Positions 44,201 through 58,104 of a DNA stretch of 64,000 nt are shown here, one piece after another (positions within the stretch are counted from its first letter, which is position 1; each line of letters starts with the position of its first letter). The notes beneath the pieces are model-generated. The model was not told the DNA's origin, did no database searches, and saw nothing but the letters and a program-made list of their open reading frames with translations. The translations under genes and the position numbers were made by a program. The stretch is from the NCBI GenBank assembly GCA_006386115.1, contig VFIW01000053.1, positions 225,453-289,452 of the forward strand, written 5' to 3'. The stretch comes from Globisporangium splendens. Lineage: Eukaryota; Oomycota; Peronosporomycetes; Pythiales; Pythiaceae.

Positions 44201-44289
44201 ACGCAGTCCTCGTGGATGGCAGCTGCGCGCGCCGTCATCGCGCTCGTGAGTCGGCTCATGAGCTCATCGTCGCTGTCGCTGTCCGCCAT
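41285..44289 (-). CDS. MYND zinc finger protein with three CCDC53-like modules
   Basis: Seven exons: 44289-44134, 44011-43277, 43184-43008, 42906-42634, 42570-42468, 42389-41996 and 41897-41285, giving 816 aa. Residues 29-66 form a complete MYND finger (C29, C32, C41, C44, C50, C54, H62, C66), split by intron 1. An acidic Ser/Glu stretch and a coiled-coil-like segment follow. Then come three copies of DPxFxKYFKLxxMxxPxEQxxxKMxxxxxxxxxLDxPxxVSPxDPG (about residues 250-297, 298-356 and 357-447), similar to the conserved helical segment of WASH subunit CCDC53/WASHC3. Copies two and three sit on phase 0-0 exons ending in DPG|gtacg. The C-terminal 370 residues are helical and unassigned (SMIEQLEKKARKESNKKLVD, IKFYSEMCPKLEALG). 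A MYND finger would mediate protein binding. Function unknown; this domain order is new to me. Confidence 0.8.
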
Positions 44290-46331
44290 GCTCTCTCTCC
44301 ACAGATGCTCTCCTAATGGGTCGTGTTCCGCTTTGATGAATTCTCTGGTGGAAGTTGAACCAAAATGCAAAAAAAAAAGAGAACGCAGAAACGGGCCAAA
44401 CTGTTGACGCGAAAGAAGGAACCCATTTATCCAAACCCGGGCCTGAATTATGCCCACGGGTCAGTAGTTTTATGTTGTTCTTGCCAAAACTGCTGGACGG
44501 GTTGGCGATCATGGGTTACAGTTGGGTTTGGCTGAACCGTGGGTTTGGACGATGGATATTTTTACGCACTAGCGCCAGAAAGGAGCACGCCATCGTTGCC
44601 TGAAATGCGGAACCGATCCAGAGGCTGACTGGACTCCGTGGGCATTGACGCACGCATGTCGCAACCAAATGCGCGCACCAGCTGCGTATTATGCAGCTGC
44701 ACGAGCTCCACGACCAATCGCACTGATGGTTTGTACTTGTGCAAGCAAAGCGGTCGATCGCGCCAGCGACGCTCTCTTGGCTTTTGCGATGGTCTTGAGT
44801 CACGATCGTCGATGGTCGCTTTGTCCTTTTGTCGATCAGTGGCAGGTGTCCAGCAATGTACGCTGGGTCGAACGCTGTGAAGATGGCGCAATGGAGGACG
44901 ATTGACGCGTAGAGTGCATGGCGAGGCGGCGGATTGTCGAGCTTCTTGAGCGCCTTTGCGCGTGTACGTCTGTTGTGGGCGATGTCGTCGGGTCATTTTT
45001 TACGTGTCGTCAGTGTCCTTCATATTGCATCCATCACTAGTGTCTTTTCGGCCAGATTTCAGGGTCTCTGGTGTGGGTCCGTCTTCAAGCGCCGCGCGAC
45101 AAAGCCTCCGCACTTGGTCCGAGAACTGGAAAAGACGCATAAACTCATGCATGTGCAGTCTCCTTTTAAGGATTTGGACGCAACGCGAGATTGTGCACTC
45201 TCTTGTGTGCAAACGAAATGCGTAAGTTGCGCTCTCGTGCCGGATCATAGCGCAAGTCCGCGAAGCACACCCTCCGCGTTTCCAGCCACTTCCAGAACCG
45301 CTCTTCGTGCATTCCGCGATTTTCGAACTCGTCCAGTGGCACTGGAATCGGCAATGGTGCCTGAAAACCGCCTCGGGAACATGCGTCATGCCCTTTTTGC
45401 AACGTGAATCCCCGCGACACTTCTCTCTGGTACTCGTGCAGAGACAGCACGCGCTCCGTGAGCAGACTGCCGTATTACGATGCTCCTGACACGAGATCTG
45501 AGTGGGGCCGTTGCGAGCAGTGCTCCTGTCTGGCATCCAGAGAGTCTCCGCAGTGCTTCATTTCCGAGTCGTAGCCGCCCGATCAACTGCTGCGCTGAGC
45601 GCTGCAGTTCAGGCACTTGGTCATAGGATGCGTGGTTCACACGAAAGTCGACAAGTGGCTGCTTGCGGGTCACACACAATCTGGAGGAGCGCATTGCTGC
45701 CGTTGCAGCAAGATGCACAGTACCATGGAACCCTTTGTCGCCGACGTTGGTGTTGCTATCGTTCGTGCCGCCACGGAAACGCGAATTCAGCGCGATGCGG
45801 CACTGCAAAGTGGTGTGTTTGATGATTTTCTCTTTGTTTCATCGAAGAAAGCGCCAAAGGGTGATGAACTCTGGAAGAAGCGCGAGCTGTGTCGCAGCGG
45901 TGCTGCTTTCCCATGCGTACTACAAATGGAATTTTGCTGTTGGTGTCAATGGGGTTTCTGTCTACCGCAGTGGCGCGCTTTGGTCGAGATGATCTGCGTG
46001 CCAAGCCCATCCGAGCGCATCTCTTTTTTGTTGAGAAATTGGGTGAGTTTGCGAAACAAAAGGTCACTGAATCGATCAATTCGACACCGTTTGCTTGAGT
46101 GTCGTGTGCTTACCAAGGAAATATCACAGCAGACATGCCTTCGTGTTTGATTGAGAAATATTTAGTGGACGTGCAGACTGATTTTTCTTAAATATCTGTG
46201 CCAAACGATTCATGACGACACGCTCGATGAGGGCTAACAGAGGTCTCGAAAACGTCATTGCACTGCTGATCATAAATTTCAACGAATGTATATTCATACA
46301 CACATGCATGCTCATGCAGTACTCGATTCGC
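44290..46331. other. 2-kb region without a confident gene, possibly a decayed gene
   Basis: Several overlapping frames of 80-180 codons on both strands, none continuous. On the plus strand a piece at about 44670-44720 (QLRIMQLHELHDQSH, then stop) shifts into another frame with MVCTCASKAVDRASDALLAF, which together look like the start of a GAF-type domain. Other Cys-rich pieces follow, but no complete domain. A disabled FYVE/GAF-type gene is one explanation; chance open frames in GC-rich DNA is the other. Confidence 0.3.
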
Positions 46332-49300
46332 TTACTCTTTTGAGATGAAACTCGAATCGTGGCTTACGGTCTGGGGGAAAAACTCTTCGGGGCGAATGCG
46401 TTCGACAGCAGGTTCCGAATTGGATAAGAGCCACTTGGATGGCGACTTGAGCAGTTCCTTGATCTCGTCACCAAGCGACGATTTCCGCCGTGGATTCGTG
46501 GAACCTGTTGAGGCCATTTTCGTCTCTAACACCACGGCTTGCTGCCTCAATTTGGTTGGCGATGTACTCTCGCTCGTAACTATTTTCCAGCTCGTCTGCT
46601 TTTCGTGCGGTGAGAGTGCTTGTATGACACGTTTCGACGGCGACAGAGACTTCCACTCGCCACTTTCGCGTTCCATCGTTTCAGCCGATGCCGCCAAGAT
46701 GTCGGGGACAGAGTTGGGATCTTCAAGGTCTAGGTGCAACGATGACGGCGCTTTCCGCTGTCCGCGACGAATCTCATCGATCTTTTTCTCGATCATCTCT
46801 TGCTGGTTCTCCAGTGTCTCGCCACTCGCACTCACAGACGCGTAGATACTCTCTTCGTCCAATTCTCTTGCACCAGCAATGCCCTCGGTATGGACTTCCG
46901 TCGCATTCAAAAGCTCCGGCGTTCGGTGAATGCTGAATGTGCCCTCCTTGTGCATCTTTACAAGTTCATTGAGTCGCTCGCGATGCGAAACCCAGTGTGA
47001 CGTTACCACATGGTATGCCTCCATGTGCCGTGCATTCAATCCTTGCGGAACAACACACACTTGCTCAACCGCGTGCAACAGCGCTGGCGTTTCTTCACTG
47101 TGCAATCTGCGGTTGTTCATACACCGTTCGGCGAAGCTCACAAGCTTCTCGAGCATCTCCACACTATGCAAGCATCGCTGCTCCAGAGTCTCCTTCGCTG
47201 CTTTGTCACGCGCCCGCAGATTCATGCACTTGTCGTTGATCTCGCGCAGCAGCGCCTCGGTATTCACCATGTGCATTTTATTCGCTGCTTCAAAGAGAAG
47301 CAGACGCTGTAGCAGCACTTTCACTCCCACACCTTTGCTGACGTCATCGCACCAACCGAAGCCGCGCTGGAACCAGCGATTACAGAGCGTGAACGCGGAC
47401 GACGCCCACACGAGACGCTGCACGTGATACGCACTCAACTGCCGCTGGATGCGCATCGCTGTGTCTTCTGAACCCAGGAGCCAATCAATAATATACGCCT
47501 TCAAATTATGTCGGCTTCGATCCTTTGGAACCACGACACCGTCCATCGTGCTCTTCAAGTCAATCGGGATGGAATCCTGGAACCGGTTCCCGATTGGATC
47601 GAATCGAGAGCTGAAACTCGTGACCTCTTGGTAGATCATTGCCGCATGACTCACTGCAGCATAGTATGCCATGGCCTTTGCGTTCTTGCCCTGCGGACAG
47701 TGGCTCAGCATTTTCTCCGTTGGAGTTCGGATTTTTCCAGTATTTGCAGCATCGACTAGCTCCTCGCGTGTAAACGCTTCAAGTGGTAGGCGATATTTAC
47801 TATTGCCCAGACCATGGAGAGCTATCGCGATGTCCTCTTTCGTCACAATTTGATCACGAGGAACGCGCAAAAGCGCTCGCATACAGCGGTCCAGCGCTGC
47901 GTACGATGCAAGACGCTTTGTGTACGATTCGTGGATCAAGAGCTGCTGGAAGCGTTCGATAAGTGTCATGTAATCGCCACTCATATCCACCTCTGTACAT
48001 TCGGATAGATCTTCTTCTGTGAGCACTTTTGTTTCCCCTGGGAAAGTCTTGATGAGCGAGTTTCGTTTCCGCAACGCTTCAAAAAGCATCGACTTGCGCA
48101 ATAACTCGATCTGTGTGTCAATGAGACCAAGACCGCAATTCAGAGTCGAATCAGAAACACCTCCCAATGGACGAAGCGAGTTCTCTGTTGATGCAGGATT
48201 TACGGATGGGCCATCGTCGACGACAGATTGGGTTCCAATCCACATTCCTCGAAGAAAGACCGCCTCGCCCTTACGATCCATTCCTCGCTCTTGGAGCAGC
48301 GTTTGAATTGCACTCGTTCAAGTGGTAGCGAAATATCTTTGACTTGGTGACGGTGCATGAGTGACAACACGGTCGTGTAACTGGCTGTCGACGGCACGCT
48401 AATCCCCAGCCTCTGTAGCTCTTCTTTCTGCAGCACGACTGTCAGCGTGCGCACAAGATTCTCGACCTCATTCGTTGGAATCTGTCGCATCTTTATTTCT
48501 TCCAGCAGGCGAAGGAAGTTCACGGGTACCTCCAACTCCTTGTTGGTATTCACGGCGTGGTCGATTTTCCACAGCAGATCCGATTTGCCGAGATTTTCGA
48601 TCACGGAATACAATTCTGCAAAGCGCTCGGGATTCGCAAGTACCTGGGATCGCACACTATCACCATCAACTTCGCGATCAATAGCTTTCTCGAGCTCACT
48701 GATTTCGTCCAGCAAATCTTTCTGAAGTGCGGATGCCGACAAAGGAGCAGCATCACCTGTTCGACTGGACGACAACGGGTCCATTCCATGTCCGACATAG
48801 GACGAGAACCTTGGGATCACACCACGATCTTCCAGTGCAGCCCGGACGTTTGCTGCCGTAAACGCGATTTCCTCCTGCGTGATTAATAGGCGAGTATCTT
48901 TCCCATCCTGCGAATTTGGCAACCAGTTATTGCGATCGTCATCCGTAGTGATGCGATGGTACGGAATCCGTTCGAGTTCGTATTTCGCTTCCTCGATCGC
49001 GTACCATTCGATGAGTCCCTCTAATCTTCCAGCATCACTTTCAGCAGCGCCAAATCCTGGGAGCTACTGGCTTGTGGTCGCTGACGGAGATGCAGGTGGG
49101 GATGCTGCAGCGGAGTATTTGCCCTCACTCCGATTATTCAGAGATGGCTTCGAGGCACCAATACCTCGTTTACTTGGAGATGATGCCCCCAGGTTTCGCA
49201 ATTTGCTAGCTTGCCTCTGGCCGCTAACCGCTTTTTTTGCCTTGTGCTCGAGCAAGTGCATCTTCTTGAGGATAAATGGAGTTACCTCACAGTCAATTTT

Positions 49301-52300
49301 GTGCTCACTCTGCATACTCAATACGTCATCGAGCCACTCTTGGACTTACTTCCACCGACTTTCGACAATATCCAGCGATTTGGCATCTACCTCGGCAATA
49401 CCCTCGCATTGTTCGTTCAGCAAAAGCACGAGTTCGTGAGTGCGTCTCCAGTGCAGCCCTTTTTTCTCCATTAAGCGCAGCTCGCACAATGGACCATCTC
49501 GCTGAGTAATTGCCATCCACCGAAATTGAACATTGGACACAGCATCTGCGTGTCGGCTATTGAGCCCCTTGTTGCAGAAGATATCTCACACTCGCACTGT
49601 CACGAGCAAAGACCGTTGCATTTGATATCTCGAACCACTCTCCTTTGTCCTCGTGGGTAGAGCTGTACGCAGCATGACATGAACCACTGTTCATGTCGAT
49701 AATCGCAAAAGGGGACGAGCACGTTTCAGCTTCGTACATGTAAATTGAGCGGTAGTTTGGGATGAACAGGCAGTACTTCCAGTCCCACAGAACGTCTTCG
49801 TCAAGCAACTGCTTCGTTTTCTCGACGACAGGTTTCAGCAATCAGTCTTTTTAATCTCGGGTGAAAAAAGAAGACTTGATATCTTGGTATGGGTTCCCAG
49901 AAAGCCCTCGACATGCTCGGTGAGCTTTTTCAAAACACATCTTTGTGCTCGGCTACTGGGCTAAGATTCGTGTCTGCTGGTGTCAGTCCAGATAATGGTG
50001 TCTGGTAGCAATCCATTTCTTGCACCAAATCTAATTGGAATAGACTTTTTTCGCGGCTTTGCTTCTTCAACCACAGATCCACTTCACGAAGACGATAAAA
50101 GCGACCAGTCTTATCTTCCACCACGTAGTAGTTTGTGTTTGCGTCTGTCACCACTCCGCTGGAAGTCACATTTTCAATATACCCTGCATCACTTAATCCA
50201 CTCAGCCACATTAATGCAGATTCTCGTGATATTGGTGGCTGAATCGCGTCTGGATCTTGCACGAGTTTGCGGTCGTTCCACCGCAGAAGACACGACGACC
50301 TGACTTTCGGATCTTGGCAATACTTTCTCCATCCATCATCCCACAGTACAGTCGGAGCTCGCAAGATCCATGAAATCATTCCTTCACCAGTGACACAGTT
50401 TGGGTATGAAAGAAAGAGAACATTCGTTCGGTCTTGAATGAAAAATCCACCAATTTCTTGCAAGGCTTTTTGTCGAACCGCACGAAGCTTGATCCACTCC
50501 TCACGCTCAAGGTCAGCCACGGGAATTTCAATTGAAGTCTTCGAGGCGCCTAACTCCAACAACTCCATCTCGAGATGAAGAACAATGTCTTTTCTTGTCT
50601 CCACTTTGATATCGTTAATCATTCGGCCAATCCATTCGCTATTCAGATCCGCGTTCGTCATGTGGACATGCCTGAACTTCTGCATTTCTTCTTTCTGGAG
50701 GTCTTCAAATTGCTCAAAGAGTCGAATCTCACGCAGTATACTCACAATTCGCTTCATAACGATAACAAGAACAGCATGGAAGGCATCAATCTGGCATTTT
50801 CAGTCGGGGTCAGTGACGAGCGCAGTATTTCACGACGCTCAATTCGACTAAGGGTGCGAGTAGGAATCGTGAGAGACAACGAGTGGGTTTTGGAGCTCGA
50901 ACGTTGATCATCGTCGCCTGCTTCTTCTTCCTTGGTTAAGTCAAACCTTAATGGCTTGATCTCAATCAAATGTCGATGATCCACATCTGTTTTGACAGCG
51001 CTCTTAAACACCCGGAACTCGAATGGCTCTCCAACTTTCCAGTAATGGAATCCATCGCTTTCTTTCCCACCATTTTCCCGTTTGAGTGGACCGTAAACTT
51101 GTTCTCGGCCCCCGTCACTACGTTTGGATTTCCAACAATGGTTACTAAGCATTCCGGACGCGTCGTGCCAGCAGGCAAGTTTGATACAGACAAAACCTCG
51201 ACCTTCAAGCCAGTCAACGTGTGCTTCAGTCGTTCCCATTGCGAAGACGCTTCGTCTTGCTTGCTCACGCGCTTTGCCATCGACTTCTCAGTCAAAGAGG
51301 AGAACGAGTCGACTGGTGTAAGCAACATCGGTGAGACGTTCTTTGCGTACAGATCACTTGGGTCTTGTTGTTCAAGTAGCACTACGTCTGCGTTCCCATC
51401 ACTCCGAAGGGCTTGGATTTTTCCTTTCACATCAACAGAGAAGATGTTTCGAATATCATCAACTGTCTCGATACTGCTTTCGAAAAGCACCTTGTACTCA
51501 TCTTGAGGAAACGGGTAATATCGTTGCACTCGAGCGGGGAAAAATCGATCGCTACCATGGCATTCTCGAAACGCCAAAACACGCTGGTCATATTGCAGAA
51601 CGTCACATCCATCATCGCAGATCTCACCCGAGGGTGTCAACTTGTGTAGTTGGTGTCGCTTGAGATGAACCTCTTGCTGTCTTTCTCGCTCACTCAACAG
51701 CAACGACAGATGCTTCTTCGTTTCTGCGGCTAGGTTGCGAGTGTAGACGTGTAGAGATAGGTATGAGATCGCCGAGATGTCTTTGACCTTGCCAAATACA
51801 AACTCTTGGTCCAGCCAACAAGGATTGCGAGTACCATACACTGTTAGTCCCTGCTTCTTCTCGGAATGCTCCAGTTCACCAGTTCTCAATACCGGTATCA
51901 CCGTGAAGTACGCATTCGTTGACGATGAGCGACCGAACCGATGATAGTGGAACTGATAGCCACCTGACTGGTCTTGAGAGTTTCCATCGTGATGTTTAGA
52001 AGTGACGCCTCGGGATCCAAGCAGGTGACGGCCGCTGTACACACGCAAACGAAGCTCACAATGCTCAATCTTTTCTGTTTTCGTGTCGCTAAACATACCC
52101 GGATAGGACAGAGATAGCTGGAACTTCTCTTTTCTCCACTTGGCAGCACTTCCAACAACCGTAGCTGTCCGGACTTCTTTCCCGCGCTCCAATACCTCGG
52201 TGACTTCATCTTCAAACTCCGGCAAAGAGTCCATGTTGAACGAAGAATTCATATCCACTGAACTTTGGCCTTGAATGTACGGATCTGACGTGAAAGAAGA

Positions 52301-54866
52301 GAACGACAGGAAACTCAGCATCTTCTCAGGCGAGTTCTTCGGCATGCGCTGAAGCATTTCAGCAAGCACGGTCGCATCTCCCACAACTTCAGTCTTAATG
52401 CACAACTTGCCAAGGTTTTGCGCATGCTTTTTCATCCATGGCTCTGGAGCTAGTGGATAGCGCTTCTGTTGCGAGGTCGACGCGATGGACGTTGAGTTTG
52501 CTGACGTGTGGCAAAGTTCGTGAATTGGTATTTGGATCCGACCAAGTGGTGTGCTTCGCCCAATGTTGTTGTGATCCTTTACGTGAATAAGCAGCATACC
52601 CGACTCCGATATTGGGTGATTCTGACAGAAAGAGCACATACAACGTTACGATCAATGACTTTCCGCAGCCGAGTTCACATCACCGATAGAGAACACTTAC
52701 ATTGCCGAATATGAAAACTTCGTTCGTCCACACAGGATTCAGCGTTCTTGAAATGATTGCAGTTTTCTTCTTCTCCACTTCGACAGGTTTCCCTGTAGTG
52801 CGATCGGTTACCGTGAGCGTGCAGTATGGATCACTATATCCTCCGATGTCAACTCCAGTTAAGCCGTGGCCGCTGATAATTTCAACTTTTAATGTCGGGT
52901 GGTCATGGTTGATCTCAATTGCTTTCTCCGAGCGAACTTCGTTTTTGGCAAGCCGAGATCGAGTCGTCGATACTTCAGCTGTGACTCGTTTCGACAGCAT
53001 TGCGTTTCGTGAATCGGCCGCTGCAGCATTTAGCGCTTCGATACGCTTGCTCTTCTGTGGCGACAGCGGTGCGCTGGTTCTCTTGCATTCTTCGACACAA
53101 ACAGAAGGCTCCACTTCAATCACTGCATACGGGTTCGAAGGCGACAGCCCTTCCGGTTTCGGAAGATCAGACACACCGACAACTGTCACTTCTAAAAGTG
53201 CTTGCCCTTCCAATCCTACTCGAGTCTGGAAGCTTTCATCTGAAGACTGACTCTCGCGATGAGCTCTCTCAATCTGAGTGTGCAGTTGATGAATGCATCC
53301 GTTAATTCCATAGAAACGCGGATGCCGATTCTGGTAATCGTCGACTGCGCATGCGATTCGCGCGCCATCGACTTTACAGGCTGCATCATGGAATTCATAC
53401 TGAGCTTTCTCTAACTCCAACTGCTCGACTGATTGCTCATGAGTTTTGGCGGCGACTTCTTTGTCAATCTTCAAACGTCGTTTGCGCTCGCCTCGGCTTT
53501 CACCGAACAGCAAGATCTTGAGCTGAACCGAACCAAGATTTTCCTGGATAGACACCCCTGGCTCAGGCTGCAGCGTGTACCATGTCGCCGAGTTGGAAGC
53601 CGACATTTGGTCCAGGTCAATCAGAACAACGCCTAGAGGATCATTCTTTGAGGTCTTGTCCCAGTCAATTACTCGAACCCGCAGCTTTGCGGCTTGATCA
53701 ATGCGGGAGACCATGCCAAACACATGGTGTTCAGCTTCCCACGTTGGATTACGTGTCTTGTATTTGATACTGGTGGTGTAGCTTTCCCCTCGAATTGGCT
53801 TGCCATGATCGTCCAAAAGACTGCACTCACAATAAGGATCAGACGAATTGTTGAAATCGGCACTGATAAGATCTTTTGCCGCCAATATCGCCAATTCCAA
53901 GCGATTGTCTGTGTGCTCAGCACCAGCATTCACAATTCGACTGCGCGGCGCAAGGGCGAGATGCAAACTCTGAAAGAAATTGACGAGGTTCGGTCCAGCA
54001 ACGCTCATAACCAAGTGCAGGTCGCCTTGATTCTTGAGCATGTCCTCTTTCGCTTGCACGACTTGGCGAGGCGAAGTAGACTGTTTGTGTGGCGGTTCAA
54101 TTCGAAACCAGTTGTCGATGACTTCAGATTGACCGGTGCTAGCTGGTGACATTCGGAAGATGGACAACGGGACGCGAACAAACCCTAAAGATGTGTCCCT
54201 CGTGATGTGGTCGTGATCCCACAGTTCCAAGTGCACAGCATCCACATTGTGCAGGTCAACCGCGTTCCCGATCGTGAATTTCATATTCCAAACTGGATTC
54301 AGCGTGCTGGTGATGTAGTTGGTTTTCATCTCTTCACTGCGAATCATCTCCCCGTTTTTACCGATAAGACTCACGACACAATACGGATCACTTTTTCCAT
54401 TAAAATCAGCCGACACGAGATTCCGGGCTTCCTGGATCGTCAGATGCAACAGCACTCGCTTTGGCGATTCTAGTCGAGCAACTGGAGGAGGCACCAGAAA
54501 CTCTGTGCGGGTTGGAGACAGCGGAGCAGGCGCAACATCAATCGACCGTCTCGCTGCATCAAAGATCGCCGTTTCCCACTCCGCTTTCTCTTGCTCGCTT
54601 TCTGCTTGCAGGTAGAAGTTCTCCTCTCTAGGGGATGCCTTCACCACAAAGCAGAGCGGGTAGCCCTGGTCGTTTGTCTGCGTCACCACCGAGTCCAGAC
54701 TCAGCACCACATGGCGGCGCGCCAATGCGTCGGTGCTGCTCAGAAAGTACACGAGCTCATTCGCGTACAGCTTGAAGTAGCGTCGCCGCCAGTTCTTGAT
54801 CAGCGCGTTGTCGCGACTGCGCTTCTTCAGGTAGCCTTCTTTGAGCACGGGACGAAAGTCAGCCAT
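46332..54866 (-). CDS. giant PH / multi-C2 / DEP-like protein
   Basis: It spans 8.5 kb and about 2700 codons. Exon 1 (54866-52701) encodes a PH domain (LKEGYLKKRSRDNALIKNWR, RRYFKLYANEL) and C2 domains with the calcium-loop motifs DFNGKSDPYC, DFNNSSDPYC and GGYSDPYC. Exon 2 starts at 52621 and adds two more C2-like units. Later exons (about 50740-49939, 49820-49590, 49501-49350, ...48275, 48182-46332) carry a DEP-like segment (EGMISWILRAPTVLWDDGW...SALMWLSGLSDAGYI) and long helical sequence ending ...FISKE. C2/PH proteins bind membranes and phosphoinositides. Inside exon 2 the frame must change by -1 near 51065; joins around 50780, 49880, 49340 and 49060 are my best phase-consistent choices, not certain. 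One gene is assumed because C2 domains run across the exon 1/2 junction; the 3' half could be a separate gene. Confidence 0.65.
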
Positions 54867-55018
54867 TCTCTGCTTGCTCTTCTAAAGAACAAGCCGACGC
54901 AGCACTCTCACGAGAGTCTCGATCGGCACGCTGGCTCCTCTCCTCCCTCACTCTTTCTCTCTCTCTCACCCTCCTTTCCCTTCTCACTTCTCCGCTTGCA
55001 CTCTGTTTCTCTTCGCTC

Positions 55019-55333
55019 TCATTCTTCTTGGACGACCTGCTCTGCTGTGCGCCTGCTGTGGTTATAGTTATTTAATGTGTCTTGCTCACCGTCTGCGGTT
55101 GTTTGGGTAATGCTCAGGGAATCAACGGGATCAAAGAGCACGATCTCGCACTGTAGCAACTGGAAGCCGACGACGAACTTGGCGTCATGGCCAGAGGACG
55201 CGTCTTCGCTCAGGGCTGCGCTGGCATTCGTAGACGCAAGGCGCAGGTTGATGTCATTTAAGTAGAACTGCACGGAGAACAGCAGCGACGGCGCTGCTGC
55301 CGCCATCTTCGCACCGCTTTCCTTGCTCTCCAT
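55019..55333 (-). CDS. small hypothetical protein
   Basis: A frame of 104 codons from ATG 55333. The first 80 residues look like a folded protein (PSLLFSVQFYLNDINLRLAS, KFVVGFQLLQCEIVLFDPVD). After GCAGACG a good donor (gtgagc, about 55090) suggests that the last 20 codons are intronic and that further exon(s) lie towards 54870; I cannot place them. No family recognised. It starts 255 bases from the divergent aminopeptidase start. Confidence 0.5.
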   Translation of the reverse strand: MESKESGAKMAAAAPSLLFSVQFYLNDINLRLASTNASAALSEDASSGHDAKFVVGFQLLQCEIVLFDPVDSLSITQTTADGEQDTLNNYNHSRRTAEQVVQEE

Positions 55334-55588
55334 TCACTCAGTTATTGGTCTGGTTGTGCTGTCTGTAATTTATCTCGTAATTTAGTTCTGTTGGCGCCAA
55401 AAAAAGCTTTCGAGCCGAGCCAAGCCCAGCTCCGATGAATACTACTGACCAATTTTCTATTTCAACCAATCAGATGCCGTTCATCTTTCAACAATACCGG
55501 TACATGCTTTGCATTGAGCAGAAACCCATATTGCATTGCATTGTTGCCTTGAGCTAGATCCACCGCACATTTTTGCAATTGCGACAAG

Positions 55589-57650
<2,062 letters not shown>

Positions 57651-58104
57651 ACGACCTGAGTTGAAGTGGTTCACTCAATAAGAGAACTAAGAAGGCACGC
57701 GGTGTTTCAATCTCTGTTTTTCTCATTATGGTTATACGAAGTCACAGCATTGTTGGAATTGGCGGAAGATGAAACATGTCTTCTCATTGCTACTTAGCCT
57801 TGTAAACCTAGCCTGCACGCGTGTCCATTGCATTGCTTTAGTCTCAGTGTCAATCGCAAAGACACATTGAGGTCAAGAACTAGTGCATGAATCTGTCAAC
57901 ACTTTTTCATCCCATGAGACCTTAATGAGTATGAGAGAAGTGCATGCTTCTATCCACGAGCATGTGACACAAGCGGAGGCTCACCCAGAACCAGGAGCTA
58001 TATAAACTGTGCGTGTTGGCAAACATGTGTGCGGTAGTTTATATTACTGACCAAGCGTTCAACCTGAACTGTTGCTGGCTCCAAGCATCTCGTTGTAACC
58101 TCGA
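57651..58104. other. intergenic, no gene seen
   Basis: 454 bases between two convergent genes. Short frames only; an AATAAG-like string shortly after the aminopeptidase stop may be part of its 3' end signal. Confidence 0.6.

Noticed and set aside
49064..49350. In-frame TAA (49348-49346) and TAG (49066-49064) in the giant C2 gene
   Set aside because: The TAA lies in a consensus donor (gtaagt), and a 108-nt phase-consistent intron (gtgagg...attag) can remove the TAG, so introns explain both better than nonsense codons.
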